Below the pieces are notes generated by a model that had not been told where the DNA came from, did no database searches, and saw only the letters and a list, made by a program, of their open reading frames with translations. Shown here piece after piece: positions 1-9,019 of a stretch of DNA of 64,000 bases (positions are counted from its first letter, which is position 1; every line of letters begins with the position of its first letter). Origin of the DNA: Bacteroidales bacterium UBA3754 (GTDB taxonomy: Bacteria; Bacteroidota; Bacteroidia; Bacteroidales; UBA1715); NCBI GenBank assembly GCA_002371705.1, contig DFGI01000066.1, forward strand, positions 1 through 64,000, written 5' to 3'. The position numbers were made by a program, and so were the translations under genes.

Positions 1-19
1 ATGCGTTCTTCAATTTTTT

Positions 20-27
20 TATTTTTG
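20..27 (+). promoter_or_regulatory. -7 promoter box of the symporter gene
   Basis: TATTTTTG matches the Bacteroidetes -7 consensus TAnnTTTG and lies 16 bases before the ATG at 44. The expected -33 TTTG would fall at or before the window edge, so it cannot be judged. Confidence 0.55.
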
Positions 28-43
28 CACAAAATCTTTTGAG

Positions 44-1489
44 ATGGAAACGAATGTTCAGATTTTGGTCGTAATGGTGGTGTATGCCTTGTTTCTCTTT
101 ATGTGGGGACTTTGGCAGGGACGTAAGGTGAAAAACTCGCAGGATTTTGCCATTGCGGGACGGTCGTTGTCGGGAGTGGTTGCCTCGCTGTCGGAACGTG
201 CCACGGGAGAATCGTCGTGGGCTTTGCTCGGACTTCCTGGCGCGGCATACGCCACGGGACTCTTAGAAATTTGGACAGCAATTGGCTGCGTGGTGGGAAT
301 CATTCTCGCATGGACCATTCTCGCATGGAGAATCCAACGCGAGGCTCAGAATCTCGACGCAACCACGTTCACCGACTTCATAGCGAAACAGCATGGCGAC
401 AAGGCGCAACTTATCCGTGTCACGGGAAGCATCACCATTGTGTTCTTTTTCTTCTTTTACATTGGTGCTCAATTCATTGGCGGTGCGAAAACGCTCAATA
501 ATCTGTTCGGATTAGACCCCACGTGGGGAATGATAGCACTGGTGATTTTGGTGATCCCATACACAATCTACGGCGGATTTCGGAGCGTGGCTTACACCGA
601 CGTGATTCAGGCCGTAGTTATGATTGTAACTCTGATAGTCACGCCAATCGTGGGACTCATCTACATTGCCCACCAGCCCGACGGTGCCATTTATGCGCAT
701 TCCATCACCGAAGCCTTGAGCAAGGCAGGACCGCAGTTCACCGATTTAAGCGGAGGACTCGACGGATTTGGCGCAGGCTGTCTTATAGGCGGCTCGCTTG
801 CGTGGATGTTTGGCTACTTGGGCGGACTTCCGCAACTTACCACCCGTTTTATTTCCATCCGCGACGTGAAACAGGCAAAAATCGGACGTAACGTGGGCAT
901 TGTCTGGACAATATTTGCATACGTCGGAGCACTTAGCATAGGTTGGATAGGCATTGCGATTTTCGGTCCCGACGCAATTTCCGACCGCGAAAACATTATG
1001 CCTATTTTGCTTACGACGCTGTTTCCGCCAATAATTGTGGGCGTTTTGGTCACGGGGATTTTGGCGGCAGTCATTTCCACGGCAAATTCCGTGCTGATTC
1101 TTTCGGCGACGGAACTCTCCGAAAATCTTATCAAACCGTTGCAGAAAAACCAACACGACAGTCTTCGACTTTCGCGGATTGTTACCGCCGTACTTTCAAT
1201 TTTAGCACTTTTGGTCGCATTTTTCTCATCGTCGGAATTTGTTTACACAATTGTGGGCTACGTGTGGGCTGGCATTGGCTGCACGTTTTCGGTGGTGATT
1301 CTGCTCACGCTGTTCTGGAAACGGTTCAGCGGTGGGGCGGCAGTGCTCACAATTGTCACTGGAATGCTCTTTACCATTGTGTGGATAACCACGGGAATGG
1401 ATAAAATTGTAACCGTACGGCTTATGACATTCGTTGTCGCCGCCGTTGTTGCAGTTGTGGGAAGCTACATTTTTCCACGAAAAGGGTAG
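44..1489 (+). CDS. putP: Sodium/solute symporter, PutP-like
   Basis: Inner-membrane transporter of the SSF (sodium:solute symporter) family, most like the Na+/proline symporter PutP; it would import proline or a related small solute with sodium. The 481 residues are almost wholly hydrophobic, with about 13 membrane segments, the usual size for PutP. The segment SERATGESSWALLGLPG (about residues 50-66) and GGFRSVAYTDVIQ (177-189) fit the family. The gene stands alone behind its own -7 box and converges with the next gene. Its DNA looks more GC-rich than most of the window. Family assignment is firm; the substrate is inferred. Confidence 0.85.
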   Translation: METNVQILVVMVVYALFLFMWGLWQGRKVKNSQDFAIAGRSLSGVVASLSERATGESSWALLGLPGAAYATGLLEIWTAIGCVVGIILAWTILAWRIQREAQNLDATTFTDFIAKQHGDKAQLIRVTGSITIVFFFFFYIGAQFIGGAKTLNNLFGLDPTWGMIALVILVIPYTIYGGFRSVAYTDVIQAVVMIVTLIVTPIVGLIYIAHQPDGAIYAHSITEALSKAGPQFTDLSGGLDGFGAGCLIGGSLAWMFGYLGGLPQLTTRFISIRDVKQAKIGRNVGIVWTIFAYVGALSIGWIGIAIFGPDAISDRENIMPILLTTLFPPIIVGVLVTGILAAVISTANSVLILSATELSENLIKPLQKNQHDSLRLSRIVTAVLSILALLVAFFSSSEFVYTIVGYVWAGIGCTFSVVILLTLFWKRFSGGAAVLTIVTGMLFTIVWITTGMDKIVTVRLMTFVVAAVVAVVGSYIFPRKG

Positions 1490-1532
1490 GAATTGCCACC
1501 AATCCCACAACGCATACAAATGCAAATCTATC

Positions 1533-2564
1533 TTATGCGTTCTCTAAAATTTCGTCAATGCAGCTGGGCAATTTCTTTGCCAATTGGCGTTGCTTGATGT
1601 ACCAATAGCGTTCTTTTGGTTCCAAATAATGTCCAAGGTAAATCTGTTCCGATTGCCCTGGCGTTGGCACCAAAATAGCTTTGCAGTGCAGCTTCTCGTA
1701 GTCCATCACCGAACTGTAGCCAGCGCGGGAAATAATCAGTTTGCTCCCGCAAATAAGTTTTGTGATTTCCGCATTCGTCGCAAATGTCTGTATCTTGCAG
1801 TTTCCAATTTTTGTGGAACTGTTGCGGTGTGCCACCACGCCACGGATAATGCATGATTTATACGGCAAATTGGGTAGAATTTCGCGCAGTTTCGTCTCGA
1901 AAATGCCCCGTTGAGGTTCTGGTCCCGATAATATCGCCAAAACATCAAATTCGGTGTCACATTCAATGCGCTCGCGTCCTGAAAGAGGTCCAATATAATA
2001 GCTGTTGGGAATTTTCCAACTATGCGACAATATGCCTGAGATGTTTTTGGAACCTCGGTAATCGGGAATCCAACATTCATCAAATTTGCTTATAATTGCT
2101 TTGTTTACAAGATGAAACGGATATTCCAAAAAACGGAAAATCCATGGCAACCGTACACGGATTTGGTGAGTTATAAATATGGATTTACAACGTTTGCTGT
2201 GCATCCCAAACCGATTGTCGGCAATCAAATATGTGGCGCCATATTTCTCAACCAATGTGTTCGCCAACCGCTCCTCGTTGTTTTTTATGCTGTAGGCTTT
2301 CGGTATTTGAATCAATAATTTAAAAAATGTGGAAACCGCATTGGTACTGTACGAAATTCCGTATTCAGGGATTTGTTCGTGCACAAGTGTCGGAAATTCC
2401 TGCTTCAACAATTCCAATGAGCGTCCCGACGATGCAATAATGCATTTGTTGTCGTTCCGAATCAATTCTTGAATAATCGGAATACAACGCGTGGCGTGCC
2501 CCAAGCCCCAGTCGAGCGGCGACACGATTACTGTTTGGTTGCGTATGTCCGATACTCTGTTCAT
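1533..2564 (-). CDS. MurG-like (GT28-type) glycosyltransferase
   Basis: Predicted cytoplasmic GT-B glycosyltransferase of about 343 residues, resembling the MurG/GT28 C-terminal family. The N-terminal GLGHATRCIPIIQEL fits the glycine-rich acceptor loop of GT-B enzymes, and the C-terminal SRAGYSSVMDYEKL with PTPGQSEQ resembles the nucleotide-sugar binding region of MurG-like proteins. An in-frame upstream ATG at 2684 would run through the divergent promoter region; the ATG at 2564, preceded by a purine-rich AAGGAA, is preferred. Acceptor and donor sugars cannot be told. It is transcribed divergently from the GT2 gene at 2697. Confidence 0.75.
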   Translation of the reverse strand: MNRVSDIRNQTVIVSPLDWGLGHATRCIPIIQELIRNDNKCIIASSGRSLELLKQEFPTLVHEQIPEYGISYSTNAVSTFFKLLIQIPKAYSIKNNEERLANTLVEKYGATYLIADNRFGMHSKRCKSIFITHQIRVRLPWIFRFLEYPFHLVNKAIISKFDECWIPDYRGSKNISGILSHSWKIPNSYYIGPLSGRERIECDTEFDVLAILSGPEPQRGIFETKLREILPNLPYKSCIIRGVVAHRNSSTKIGNCKIQTFATNAEITKLICGSKLIISRAGYSSVMDYEKLHCKAILVPTPGQSEQIYLGHYLEPKERYWYIKQRQLAKKLPSCIDEILENA

Positions 2565-2579
2565 AGTAATTCCTTGCCG

Positions 2580-2587
2580 CAAAAATA
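2580..2587 (-). promoter_or_regulatory. -7 promoter box for the MurG-like gene
   Basis: Read on the minus strand this is TATTTTTG, a TAnnTTTG match 15 bases before the chosen start at 2564. No clear -33 TTTG is seen at the right distance, and the implied leader is short, so this is tentative. Confidence 0.35.
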
Positions 2588-2648
2588 GAATTATCTTTGA
2601 TTCTTTTATACGATTACCGTCTATTTTTACGTAGTTTGTGTAATCTGT

Positions 2649-2679
2649 TTTGCGTATTGACCAAAAAATAGTATCTTTG
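2649..2679 (+). promoter_or_regulatory. Promoter of the GT2-pyrC-dpp7 run
   Basis: TTTG at 2649-2652, a 19-base spacer, and TATCTTTG at 2672-2679 give a complete Bacteroidetes-type -33/-7 promoter. It ends 17 bases before the ATG at 2697 and would drive the three genes to 6965. Confidence 0.75.
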
Positions 2680-2696
2680 AACATAAAATGTGATGT

Positions 2697-3422
2697 ATGA
2701 AATCAGATAGTATCGTAATAATACCGACATATAACGAAAAAGAGAATATCGAAAAGATTATTCGACGTGTGCTTTCGTACGAAAAAGACTTTAATATTCT
2801 TGTTGTTGACGACAATTCGCCCGATGGAACCGGCGCTATAGTGAAATCGTTGATGGATGAATTCCCTGAACGGTTATATATATTGGAACGTGCTGAAAAA
2901 CAAGGACTTGGTCTTGCGTATATCGCTGGTTTTAAATGGTCGTTGCAACATTCCTATGAATATATTTTTGAAATGGATGCTGATTTTTCGCATAATCCCG
3001 ACGATTTGATTCGGTTGTATAATGCGTGCGCACTTGATGGAGCCGATGCGGCGGTTGGCTCGCGGTATGTTACGGGCGTGAATGTGGTGAATTGGCCTAT
3101 GAAACGGGTTCTTTTGTCGTATTTCGCTTCGAAATATGTCCGTTTTATTACTCGTATGCCTCTTCGCGATGCGACTGCTGGCTTTGTGTGTTATAAATCT
3201 AAAGTATTGCAGGCGTTGGATTTAGATGCGATTCAATTCAAAGGATATGCGTTCCAAATCGAAATGAAATTCAAAATTTGGGATATGAAATTCTCTGTCG
3301 TCGAAGTTCCTATTATATTTACCGACCGTAAGGAAGGCACGTCGAAAATGAGCGGCGGCATTATTAAGGAAGCCGCTTTTGGCGTAATTAAATTGAAAAT
3401 ACAAAGCTGGTTTAAGAAATAA
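2697..3422 (+). CDS. GT2 polyprenyl-phosphate sugar transferase (DPM1-like)
   Basis: Family 2 glycosyltransferase of the dolichyl/polyprenyl-phosphate mannose synthase type: it would move a sugar from a nucleotide sugar to a polyprenyl phosphate at the inner face of the membrane. Seen in the 241 residues are IIPTYNEKENI at the N-terminus, VVDDNSPDGT (about 35-44), the metal-binding EMDADFSHNPDDL and GSRYVTG. It lacks the C-terminal membrane segments of longer relatives, like the soluble form common in Bacteroidetes. It is the first gene of a run; pyrC starts 1 base after its stop. The sugar is not determined. Confidence 0.85.
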   Translation: MKSDSIVIIPTYNEKENIEKIIRRVLSYEKDFNILVVDDNSPDGTGAIVKSLMDEFPERLYILERAEKQGLGLAYIAGFKWSLQHSYEYIFEMDADFSHNPDDLIRLYNACALDGADAAVGSRYVTGVNVVNWPMKRVLLSYFASKYVRFITRMPLRDATAGFVCYKSKVLQALDLDAIQFKGYAFQIEMKFKIWDMKFSVVEVPIIFTDRKEGTSKMSGGIIKEAAFGVIKLKIQSWFKK

Positions 3423-3423
3423 T

Positions 3424-4764
3424 ATGGCGATTCTTCTTCATAATGGACAGATAGTTACCGATGGGAAACAATTTAAAGGAAGTATTCTTGTTGAAAATGA
3501 ATATATTACAGATGTGTTCCAAGGTGAAGTGCCATCTTCGGTGATGCAGAATTCCGATGTCGTTTCGTGTGAAGGAAAACTCATCATCCCTGGCGCAATC
3601 GACGACCAAGTTCATTTCCGTGAACCTGGTTTGACGCACAAAGGATCAATATATTCGGAATCACGGGCGGCGTTGGCTGGCGGTGTAACCTCGTTTATGG
3701 ATATGCCGAATGTGGCTCCGCAAACCACCACAATCCCCAATCTTGAACAAAAACTTGCAATTGCTTCGGAAAGGGCGTTTGCGAATTATGCGTTTTATTT
3801 CGGCGCTACAAACACTAACATCGACCAACTACGTGCACTGGACAAAAATTTGGTGTGCGGTGTAAAGGTTTTTATGGGATCAAGCACAGGAAATATGTTG
3901 GTTGACGACGAGGAAACCTTGCGGAATATTTTCTCCGAAATCCGCATCCCCGTTGCGGTCCACTGCGAAGACGAAAACACTATCCAACAAAATCTTGCCA
4001 CATATAAAGCGCAATTTGGCGACGAAATTCCGTTCCATTTCCATCCGAAAATTCGTAGCAACGAGGCGTGTTACAAATCAACAAAAAAGGCTGTGGAATT
4101 GGCGAAACAATGCGGTACACGCCTACACGTCCTGCATTTGTCAACCGCTGACGAAATGGAATTGTTTTCTTCGGAGCCGTTGGCTTCAAAACAAATTACT
4201 GCCGAAGTGTGTGTGCATCATTTGTGGTTTACCGACGCTGATTATGCCGAAAAGGGCGCGCTTATAAAATGTAATCCTGCCGTGAAATCGGAAAATGACA
4301 GAAACGCGCTCCGTAAAGCATTGCTTGACGGTAAAATTGATGTGATTGCCACTGATCATGCGCCTCATACGTTGGACGAGAAAATTCGCCCTTATACAAA
4401 ATCGGCTTCTGGAATGCCACTTGTGCAACATTCTGTGTTGGCAATGCTCGAATTATATAAGCAAGGTGTTGTTACTCTGCCTCTTATCGTTCAGAAAATG
4501 TGTCATAACCCGGCTGATTTATTTGGCATAGAACAACGTGGCTATATTCGCAAAGGATATTATGCCGATTTGGTTGTTATTGATTTACAGCAAAATACAC
4601 CCGTTACAAAAGACACTATATTGTATAAGTGTGGATGGTCGCCGTTTGAAGGCACAACATTTTCATCGAAAATTGAAAAAACGTTCGTCAACGGAACTTG
4701 TGTGTATGAAAATGGTACGATTTTAGATATAACAAAAGCAAAACAAATAACGTTTAAACACTAA
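3424..4764 (+). CDS. pyrC: Dihydroorotase
   Basis: Zinc amidohydrolase that closes carbamoyl-aspartate to dihydroorotate in pyrimidine synthesis. The 446-residue length fits type I enzymes. Conserved parts seen: PGAIDDQVHFREPGLTHKG (about 55-73), MPNVAPQTT, GVKVFMGSSTGNM, HCEDE, HVLHLST and ATDHAPHT. The usual metal motif DxHxH reads D-Q-V-H-F here, so the first histidine ligand is a glutamine; the other ligand regions are intact. Allantoinase and hydantoinase are related alternatives, but HFREPG and ATDHAPHT favour dihydroorotase. It sits between the GT2 gene and the S46 peptidase, 11 bases before the latter. Confidence 0.88.
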   Translation: MAILLHNGQIVTDGKQFKGSILVENEYITDVFQGEVPSSVMQNSDVVSCEGKLIIPGAIDDQVHFREPGLTHKGSIYSESRAALAGGVTSFMDMPNVAPQTTTIPNLEQKLAIASERAFANYAFYFGATNTNIDQLRALDKNLVCGVKVFMGSSTGNMLVDDEETLRNIFSEIRIPVAVHCEDENTIQQNLATYKAQFGDEIPFHFHPKIRSNEACYKSTKKAVELAKQCGTRLHVLHLSTADEMELFSSEPLASKQITAEVCVHHLWFTDADYAEKGALIKCNPAVKSENDRNALRKALLDGKIDVIATDHAPHTLDEKIRPYTKSASGMPLVQHSVLAMLELYKQGVVTLPLIVQKMCHNPADLFGIEQRGYIRKGYYADLVVIDLQQNTPVTKDTILYKCGWSPFEGTTFSSKIEKTFVNGTCVYENGTILDITKAKQITFKH

Positions 4765-4775
4765 AAAATAGAAAT

Positions 4776-6965
4776 ATGAAGAAATACATTGTGCTACTTG
4801 GACTTTTTTTTGCAACCAATTCTCTATTTGCCGACGAAGGTATGTGGTTGCTGAATATGCTTGACAAATTAAATTTACAGCAAAAAGGTTGCAAACTCAC
4901 GCCAGAACAGATTTACAGCATTAACCATTCATCGTTGAAAGATGCGGTTCTTGGACTTTCGAACGCCGACCGTCCGTATAATTTCTTTTGCACTTCGGAA
5001 TTGGTTTCGCCACAAGGATTGCTATTCACTAACTATCATTGTGGATTCGATATGATTCAAAAGCACACCAGCATCACCAATAATTACATAGAAAATGGGT
5101 TCTGGGCGATGAACGCCGACGAGGAATTGCCAAACGAAGGAATTTTGGCGACACGCGTGGTTGCAATGTACGACGTGACCGAACGGGTTCTGTTGGCTTT
5201 GAACGAAGCAAAAATTCCAATGCAAGATACTGCAGCTGTGTACGACGATGACAATGAAAAGGAAATTTCACAATCGTCGAAATCGATTTTTGAAAAAATA
5301 ATTGCCAGTGTTACCGACACGTGTTCCTATGGCGCTTCGGTAAAATCTTTCTTCGAAGGAAATCAATACTTCCTGTTTATCTACGAAACATTCAAAGATG
5401 TACGTTTAGTTGGCGCGCCACCTCGTTCAATAGGAAAATATGGCGACGAAACCGACAACTGGATGTGGCCACGTCATACTGGTGATTTCTGCGTGCTTCG
5501 TGTATATACCGACGAATCGGGGATGCCATCTGAATATTCGACAAAAAATAAACCTCTTTCTCCGAAACATTATTTGCCTGTTTCGCTAAAAGGTGTGAAC
5601 GAAGGAGATTATGCTATGGTGCTTGGTTACCCAGGCACAACAGGCCGCTACCGTTGCGAAGCTGATGTGCGCGATTTTCTTCGCTTGGAAAATTCTACGG
5701 TAAAAATTATAGGCGATTTGTGTTTGGACACCTACCATAGATATATGGACAACGATACATCAATCTACATAAAATACACCGCAAAATATGATATGCTCAG
5801 CAACTATTGGAAATACAGCATTGGACAAAATAAAGGTATGAAAAATCTTGATGTTGCTGGACGGAAAAAACAGCAGGAGGATACATTGAAACAATGGATT
5901 CTTGCCGATTCCAGCCGAATTGAGAAATACGGAGCCATGCTCGACACGCTTTCGTCCTACTACACCGAGAATGCATTGCTCAACACACGGCTTGAATTTC
6001 TGAATATTGGACTTCTGAATGTGGTGGAATCTATGATGTTCGCGTACGATTGCATTGAAATCCTTGATGCTATTGCCGCTGACGACCCTGTGGCGGTCAA
6101 GGAAGTTCAGGTTGCAATCAAGGATAGGGCAAAGAAGTTCTATAAAGATTATGATGCCAACGTTGACAAAGCACAATTTATCACACTAACCTACGGGGCT
6201 TGGAATAATCTGGGATATTACATCTATCGCCACAAAAAGTTCCCGTTGATGAAGAAATACCACGGCGATGTCGCAAAATATGCCGATGCGGTATGGGCGA
6301 AATCAGTATTTACCGACGAAAAACGCTTTAATGAATTTATAGAAAAACCTGATTATAAGAAATTTATAACCGACCCGATGTTCGGATTGCTCCGTTACAC
6401 AATTAGTGAATATTTTAGAGTGAAGGATGCTTTAGACCATTCGGAAATTGATTCGGCACAAACACTTTATGTTGACGCAATTATGAAGATGAATCCTGAT
6501 TCTTTGTTCTATCCTGATGCAAATTCCACCCTGCGTTTAACCTATGGCTCTGTTGCCAGCTACCAACCTTCCGATGGTGTTTCGTACAAATATTACACTA
6601 CTTTGAAAGGTGTGATGGAGAAGAAGGACGAGAAAAAATTTGAATTCCATGTTCCTGCAAAACTCGAGGAACTGTATAATGCAAAGGATTATGGTCAATA
6701 TGCCGATGCGAACGGAGAGTTGCCGGTTTGTTTTATCACCACCAATGATATTACGGGCGGAAATTCAGGTAGTCCTGTTATAAACGCCAACGGCGAATTG
6801 ATTGGGCTTGCATTTGACGGAAACTGGGAAGCAATGAGCGGTGATATTATATATGAACCTATCTTGCAACGAACGATTTCCGTTGACGTGCGCTATGTCC
6901 TTTTTGTGATTGATAAATTCGCTGGAGCAGGCTATTTGCTTGACGAAATGAAGATTGTGAAGTAA
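4776..6965 (+). CDS. dpp7: S46 dipeptidyl peptidase, DPP7 type
   Basis: Exported serine peptidase of family S46 (DPP7/DPP11), which removes dipeptides from peptide N-termini in the periplasm. Signal peptide about 1-19. The catalytic His is H88 in LFTNYHCGFD, the Asp lies in the segment GDETDNWMWPRHTGDF, and the Ser is S664 in GGNSGSPV. The residue 18 positions after the serine sets P1 preference in this family (Gly in DPP7, Arg in DPP11); here it is Gly682 in LAFDGNWE, so a DPP7-like preference for hydrophobic P1 residues is inferred. At 729 residues it is full length. Its stop codon abuts the stop of the convergent gene. Confidence 0.92.
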   Translation: MKKYIVLLGLFFATNSLFADEGMWLLNMLDKLNLQQKGCKLTPEQIYSINHSSLKDAVLGLSNADRPYNFFCTSELVSPQGLLFTNYHCGFDMIQKHTSITNNYIENGFWAMNADEELPNEGILATRVVAMYDVTERVLLALNEAKIPMQDTAAVYDDDNEKEISQSSKSIFEKIIASVTDTCSYGASVKSFFEGNQYFLFIYETFKDVRLVGAPPRSIGKYGDETDNWMWPRHTGDFCVLRVYTDESGMPSEYSTKNKPLSPKHYLPVSLKGVNEGDYAMVLGYPGTTGRYRCEADVRDFLRLENSTVKIIGDLCLDTYHRYMDNDTSIYIKYTAKYDMLSNYWKYSIGQNKGMKNLDVAGRKKQQEDTLKQWILADSSRIEKYGAMLDTLSSYYTENALLNTRLEFLNIGLLNVVESMMFAYDCIEILDAIAADDPVAVKEVQVAIKDRAKKFYKDYDANVDKAQFITLTYGAWNNLGYYIYRHKKFPLMKKYHGDVAKYADAVWAKSVFTDEKRFNEFIEKPDYKKFITDPMFGLLRYTISEYFRVKDALDHSEIDSAQTLYVDAIMKMNPDSLFYPDANSTLRLTYGSVASYQPSDGVSYKYYTTLKGVMEKKDEKKFEFHVPAKLEELYNAKDYGQYADANGELPVCFITTNDITGGNSGSPVINANGELIGLAFDGNWEAMSGDIIYEPILQRTISVDVRYVLFVIDKFAGAGYLLDEMKIVK

Positions 6966-7874
6966 TTAGGATTTTTTCACATAAATCCACGCTGAAGCAT
7001 AGTCGGATTTTCCTCGAAGCTGTTGCACAAATCGTTGTGCTTCGGCTTTGTCGGCGAAAGCTGATACATACACTTTGTTGCGTTCTCCTTCGAGTATGCC
7101 TGAATTGTATTTTTTCTTCTGCAATTTTTTCGCAAATTTTTTTGCATTCGATATATCAGAAAATGTTCCAACAACCACAAAGTATTTGTCCTCGATTGTA
7201 GCCGCAGGTTGCTCCACAGAATCCGACACTGGTTCTTCCACGTTAACCACAGACTTAAATTCGTGTGGACGGGGAACTTCAGGCAATGTGAAATCTGTCT
7301 CCACCTGCGTATGACGGAAAATTGATGCAAATTGCGGATTTTGCGAAACTTGCAAAATATTGGGTATCAATAATGCACCAAATAAAATAGGTGATGCTAT
7401 GAAAAGTGTCTTCGCAACACCAGCAATTGTTTGCGCAGTTGTTAGGTTAGATTTTTTTTTTTCGTCTTCCGATAATTTATGTATCGAAAAATTGCGCAAA
7501 CCAAACGCGTCGGCATTCCACGCAACAGACGACATGAACCTGCCATCTGGATGGATAGTACCCACATTTTCAATTATATACGGAATATTTTCTTTCAATG
7601 CTTTTTGTGCCGAGTCCGCAAATGTGTGTAATTCAGTTTGGATTATCGATTCTGGTAATTTTGTCTTTTGAGCAACAAATTGAACGAACGAATGCGAATC
7701 AGCACAATCGTTCGAAAATTCAACCACATTTTGCGGTGGCATGCAGGTGATGTCTTCTTCCTGAATCAAACGCGCCGACTGACGACGCATTGTAAATGTT
7801 CCAACTTGGGGAATTGCCGCCGTTCCTGTTTCAACTAACGCTTGCCGAATGAGAGAAGAAAAATCCATATTCAT
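6966..7874 (-). CDS. HU-like / SPOR domain membrane protein
   Basis: Single-pass inner-membrane protein of about 302 residues. The N-terminus (about 1-130: IRQALVETGTAAIPQVGTF...) resembles the HU-CCDC81 type found in Bacteroidetes. A membrane segment follows (IAGVAKTLFIASPILFGALL), then a linker rich in Pro, Glu and Val, and a C-terminal SPOR domain of about 75 residues (KYFVVVGTFSDISNAKKFAK...). SPOR domains bind denuded septal peptidoglycan, so a role at the division site is inferred. The start at 7874 (or 7868) is chosen because the -7 box at 7887-7894 excludes an earlier one. It ends base-to-base against the S46 gene. Confidence 0.8.
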   Translation of the reverse strand: MNMDFSSLIRQALVETGTAAIPQVGTFTMRRQSARLIQEEDITCMPPQNVVEFSNDCADSHSFVQFVAQKTKLPESIIQTELHTFADSAQKALKENIPYIIENVGTIHPDGRFMSSVAWNADAFGLRNFSIHKLSEDEKKKSNLTTAQTIAGVAKTLFIASPILFGALLIPNILQVSQNPQFASIFRHTQVETDFTLPEVPRPHEFKSVVNVEEPVSDSVEQPAATIEDKYFVVVGTFSDISNAKKFAKKLQKKKYNSGILEGERNKVYVSAFADKAEAQRFVQQLRGKSDYASAWIYVKKS

Positions 7875-7886
7875 TTTTTGTGAATA

Positions 7887-7920
7887 CAAATTTACCTTCC
7901 TCCACTATTTGGAGTTCAAA
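7887..7920 (-). promoter_or_regulatory. Promoter of the HU/SPOR gene
   Basis: On the minus strand TAAATTTG (7887-7894) is a -7 match, with TTTG at 7917-7920, 22 bases upstream. The -7 box ends 12 bases before the ATG at 7874, which fixes the start choice. Confidence 0.5.
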
Positions 7921-7992
7921 AAAGCGGAATGAGTTATTACTCAGTTATTAACAAGCAATCTGTATGCTTGATTGCAGGCGGAATAATACCAT

Positions 7993-9018
7993 TTATTTCT
8001 CGCGAAGCACAATGCCATTCGTCTTGTAAAATACCAACGAATCGGCTTGGGCGTAAAACATTACGGCATCATATTGCGGATGGTTGACAAAGAATAGCTT
8101 TGATTGTTCCACACCCATCGCCATGCATGCAGTGGCAATGGCATCAGCATCAATACATTCATCGGCGATGACGGTAACGCTCAATAAGTCAGATGGATAT
8201 GATTCTCCTGTGTGTGGATTGACCGTGTGCGAATATTTTTTCCCGTCGTTGTAGAAAAACTTGCGGTAATTTCCCGATGTTGCCAATGATTTATTATCTA
8301 AAATAACCGCAATGTCGCTTTGCAATGCAACTGGCAGATTATCAATTCCTTCCTCTGGACGGGTTATACCGATAATCCATTTCTTACCTTTTGTGTTCAC
8401 TCCTTTCACACGCATTTCGCTTCCCACGTCAACCAAGTAATTTTCCACACCGAGCGAATCAAGATGGTGCGCGATTATGTCGCTGGAATAGCCTTGCGCA
8501 TTGGCGTTTCCCGTTATCTGCACACGAGGGTCGGTTTTAATACATTTGTCGCCTTCAAGTTTGATTTTATCCATTCCAACAAATTGTAAAATACTATCAA
8601 TCTGTTGCTTATTCGGCAACTTATGATGGGTAGTGTCAGGTCCGAAACGCCATGCATTCACAAGTGGTCCAACGGTAATGTCGAACATTCCATCGGTGAG
8701 CTTGGAAATTCTTTGCGATTGTTCGAAAAAATATCGAAACTGTTGATTGGTGCGCACCGTGGAATCGTTGTTGTTTATTTTTGAAATGATTGATTCATTA
8801 ATATATATGCTAAACGTTGTGTCGAAATTTTGTAGAATGGAATCGAATTCCGTCTTTCGCATTTTTGTGTCCTGATACAGAACTCGATAATACGTTCCTT
8901 GCGCAATGCCAGTTACTTCTATATATTTTTTAGGTTCGGTGTGGCACGAGCAACAAAACAAAACAGCGACAACTCCAAGGAGACATCGCTGCAATTTTTT
9001 ATAATTGACGTTCATCAT
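7993..9018 (-). CDS. apbE: FAD:protein FMN transferase, lipoprotein
   Basis: ApbE-family flavin transferase, which attaches FMN to threonines of partner proteins such as NqrB/NqrC or RnfG at the outer face of the inner membrane. About 341 residues. The N-terminus is a lipoprotein signal ending around FCCSC. Family marks: TVGPLVNAWRFGP, ITGNANAQGYSSDIIA, YLVDVGSEMRVKG, SGNYRKFF with YSHTVNPHTGESYPS, and the Mg-binding DADAIATACMAMG. The start is ATG 9018 or the adjacent 9015; 9018 lies one base after the lpxA stop, so the two are translationally linked. No target flavoprotein gene lies in the window. Confidence 0.88.
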   Translation of the reverse strand: MMNVNYKKLQRCLLGVVAVLFCCSCHTEPKKYIEVTGIAQGTYYRVLYQDTKMRKTEFDSILQNFDTTFSIYINESIISKINNNDSTVRTNQQFRYFFEQSQRISKLTDGMFDITVGPLVNAWRFGPDTTHHKLPNKQQIDSILQFVGMDKIKLEGDKCIKTDPRVQITGNANAQGYSSDIIAHHLDSLGVENYLVDVGSEMRVKGVNTKGKKWIIGITRPEEGIDNLPVALQSDIAVILDNKSLATSGNYRKFFYNDGKKYSHTVNPHTGESYPSDLLSVTVIADECIDADAIATACMAMGVEQSKLFFVNHPQYDAVMFYAQADSLVFYKTNGIVLREK

Positions 9019-9019
9019 T

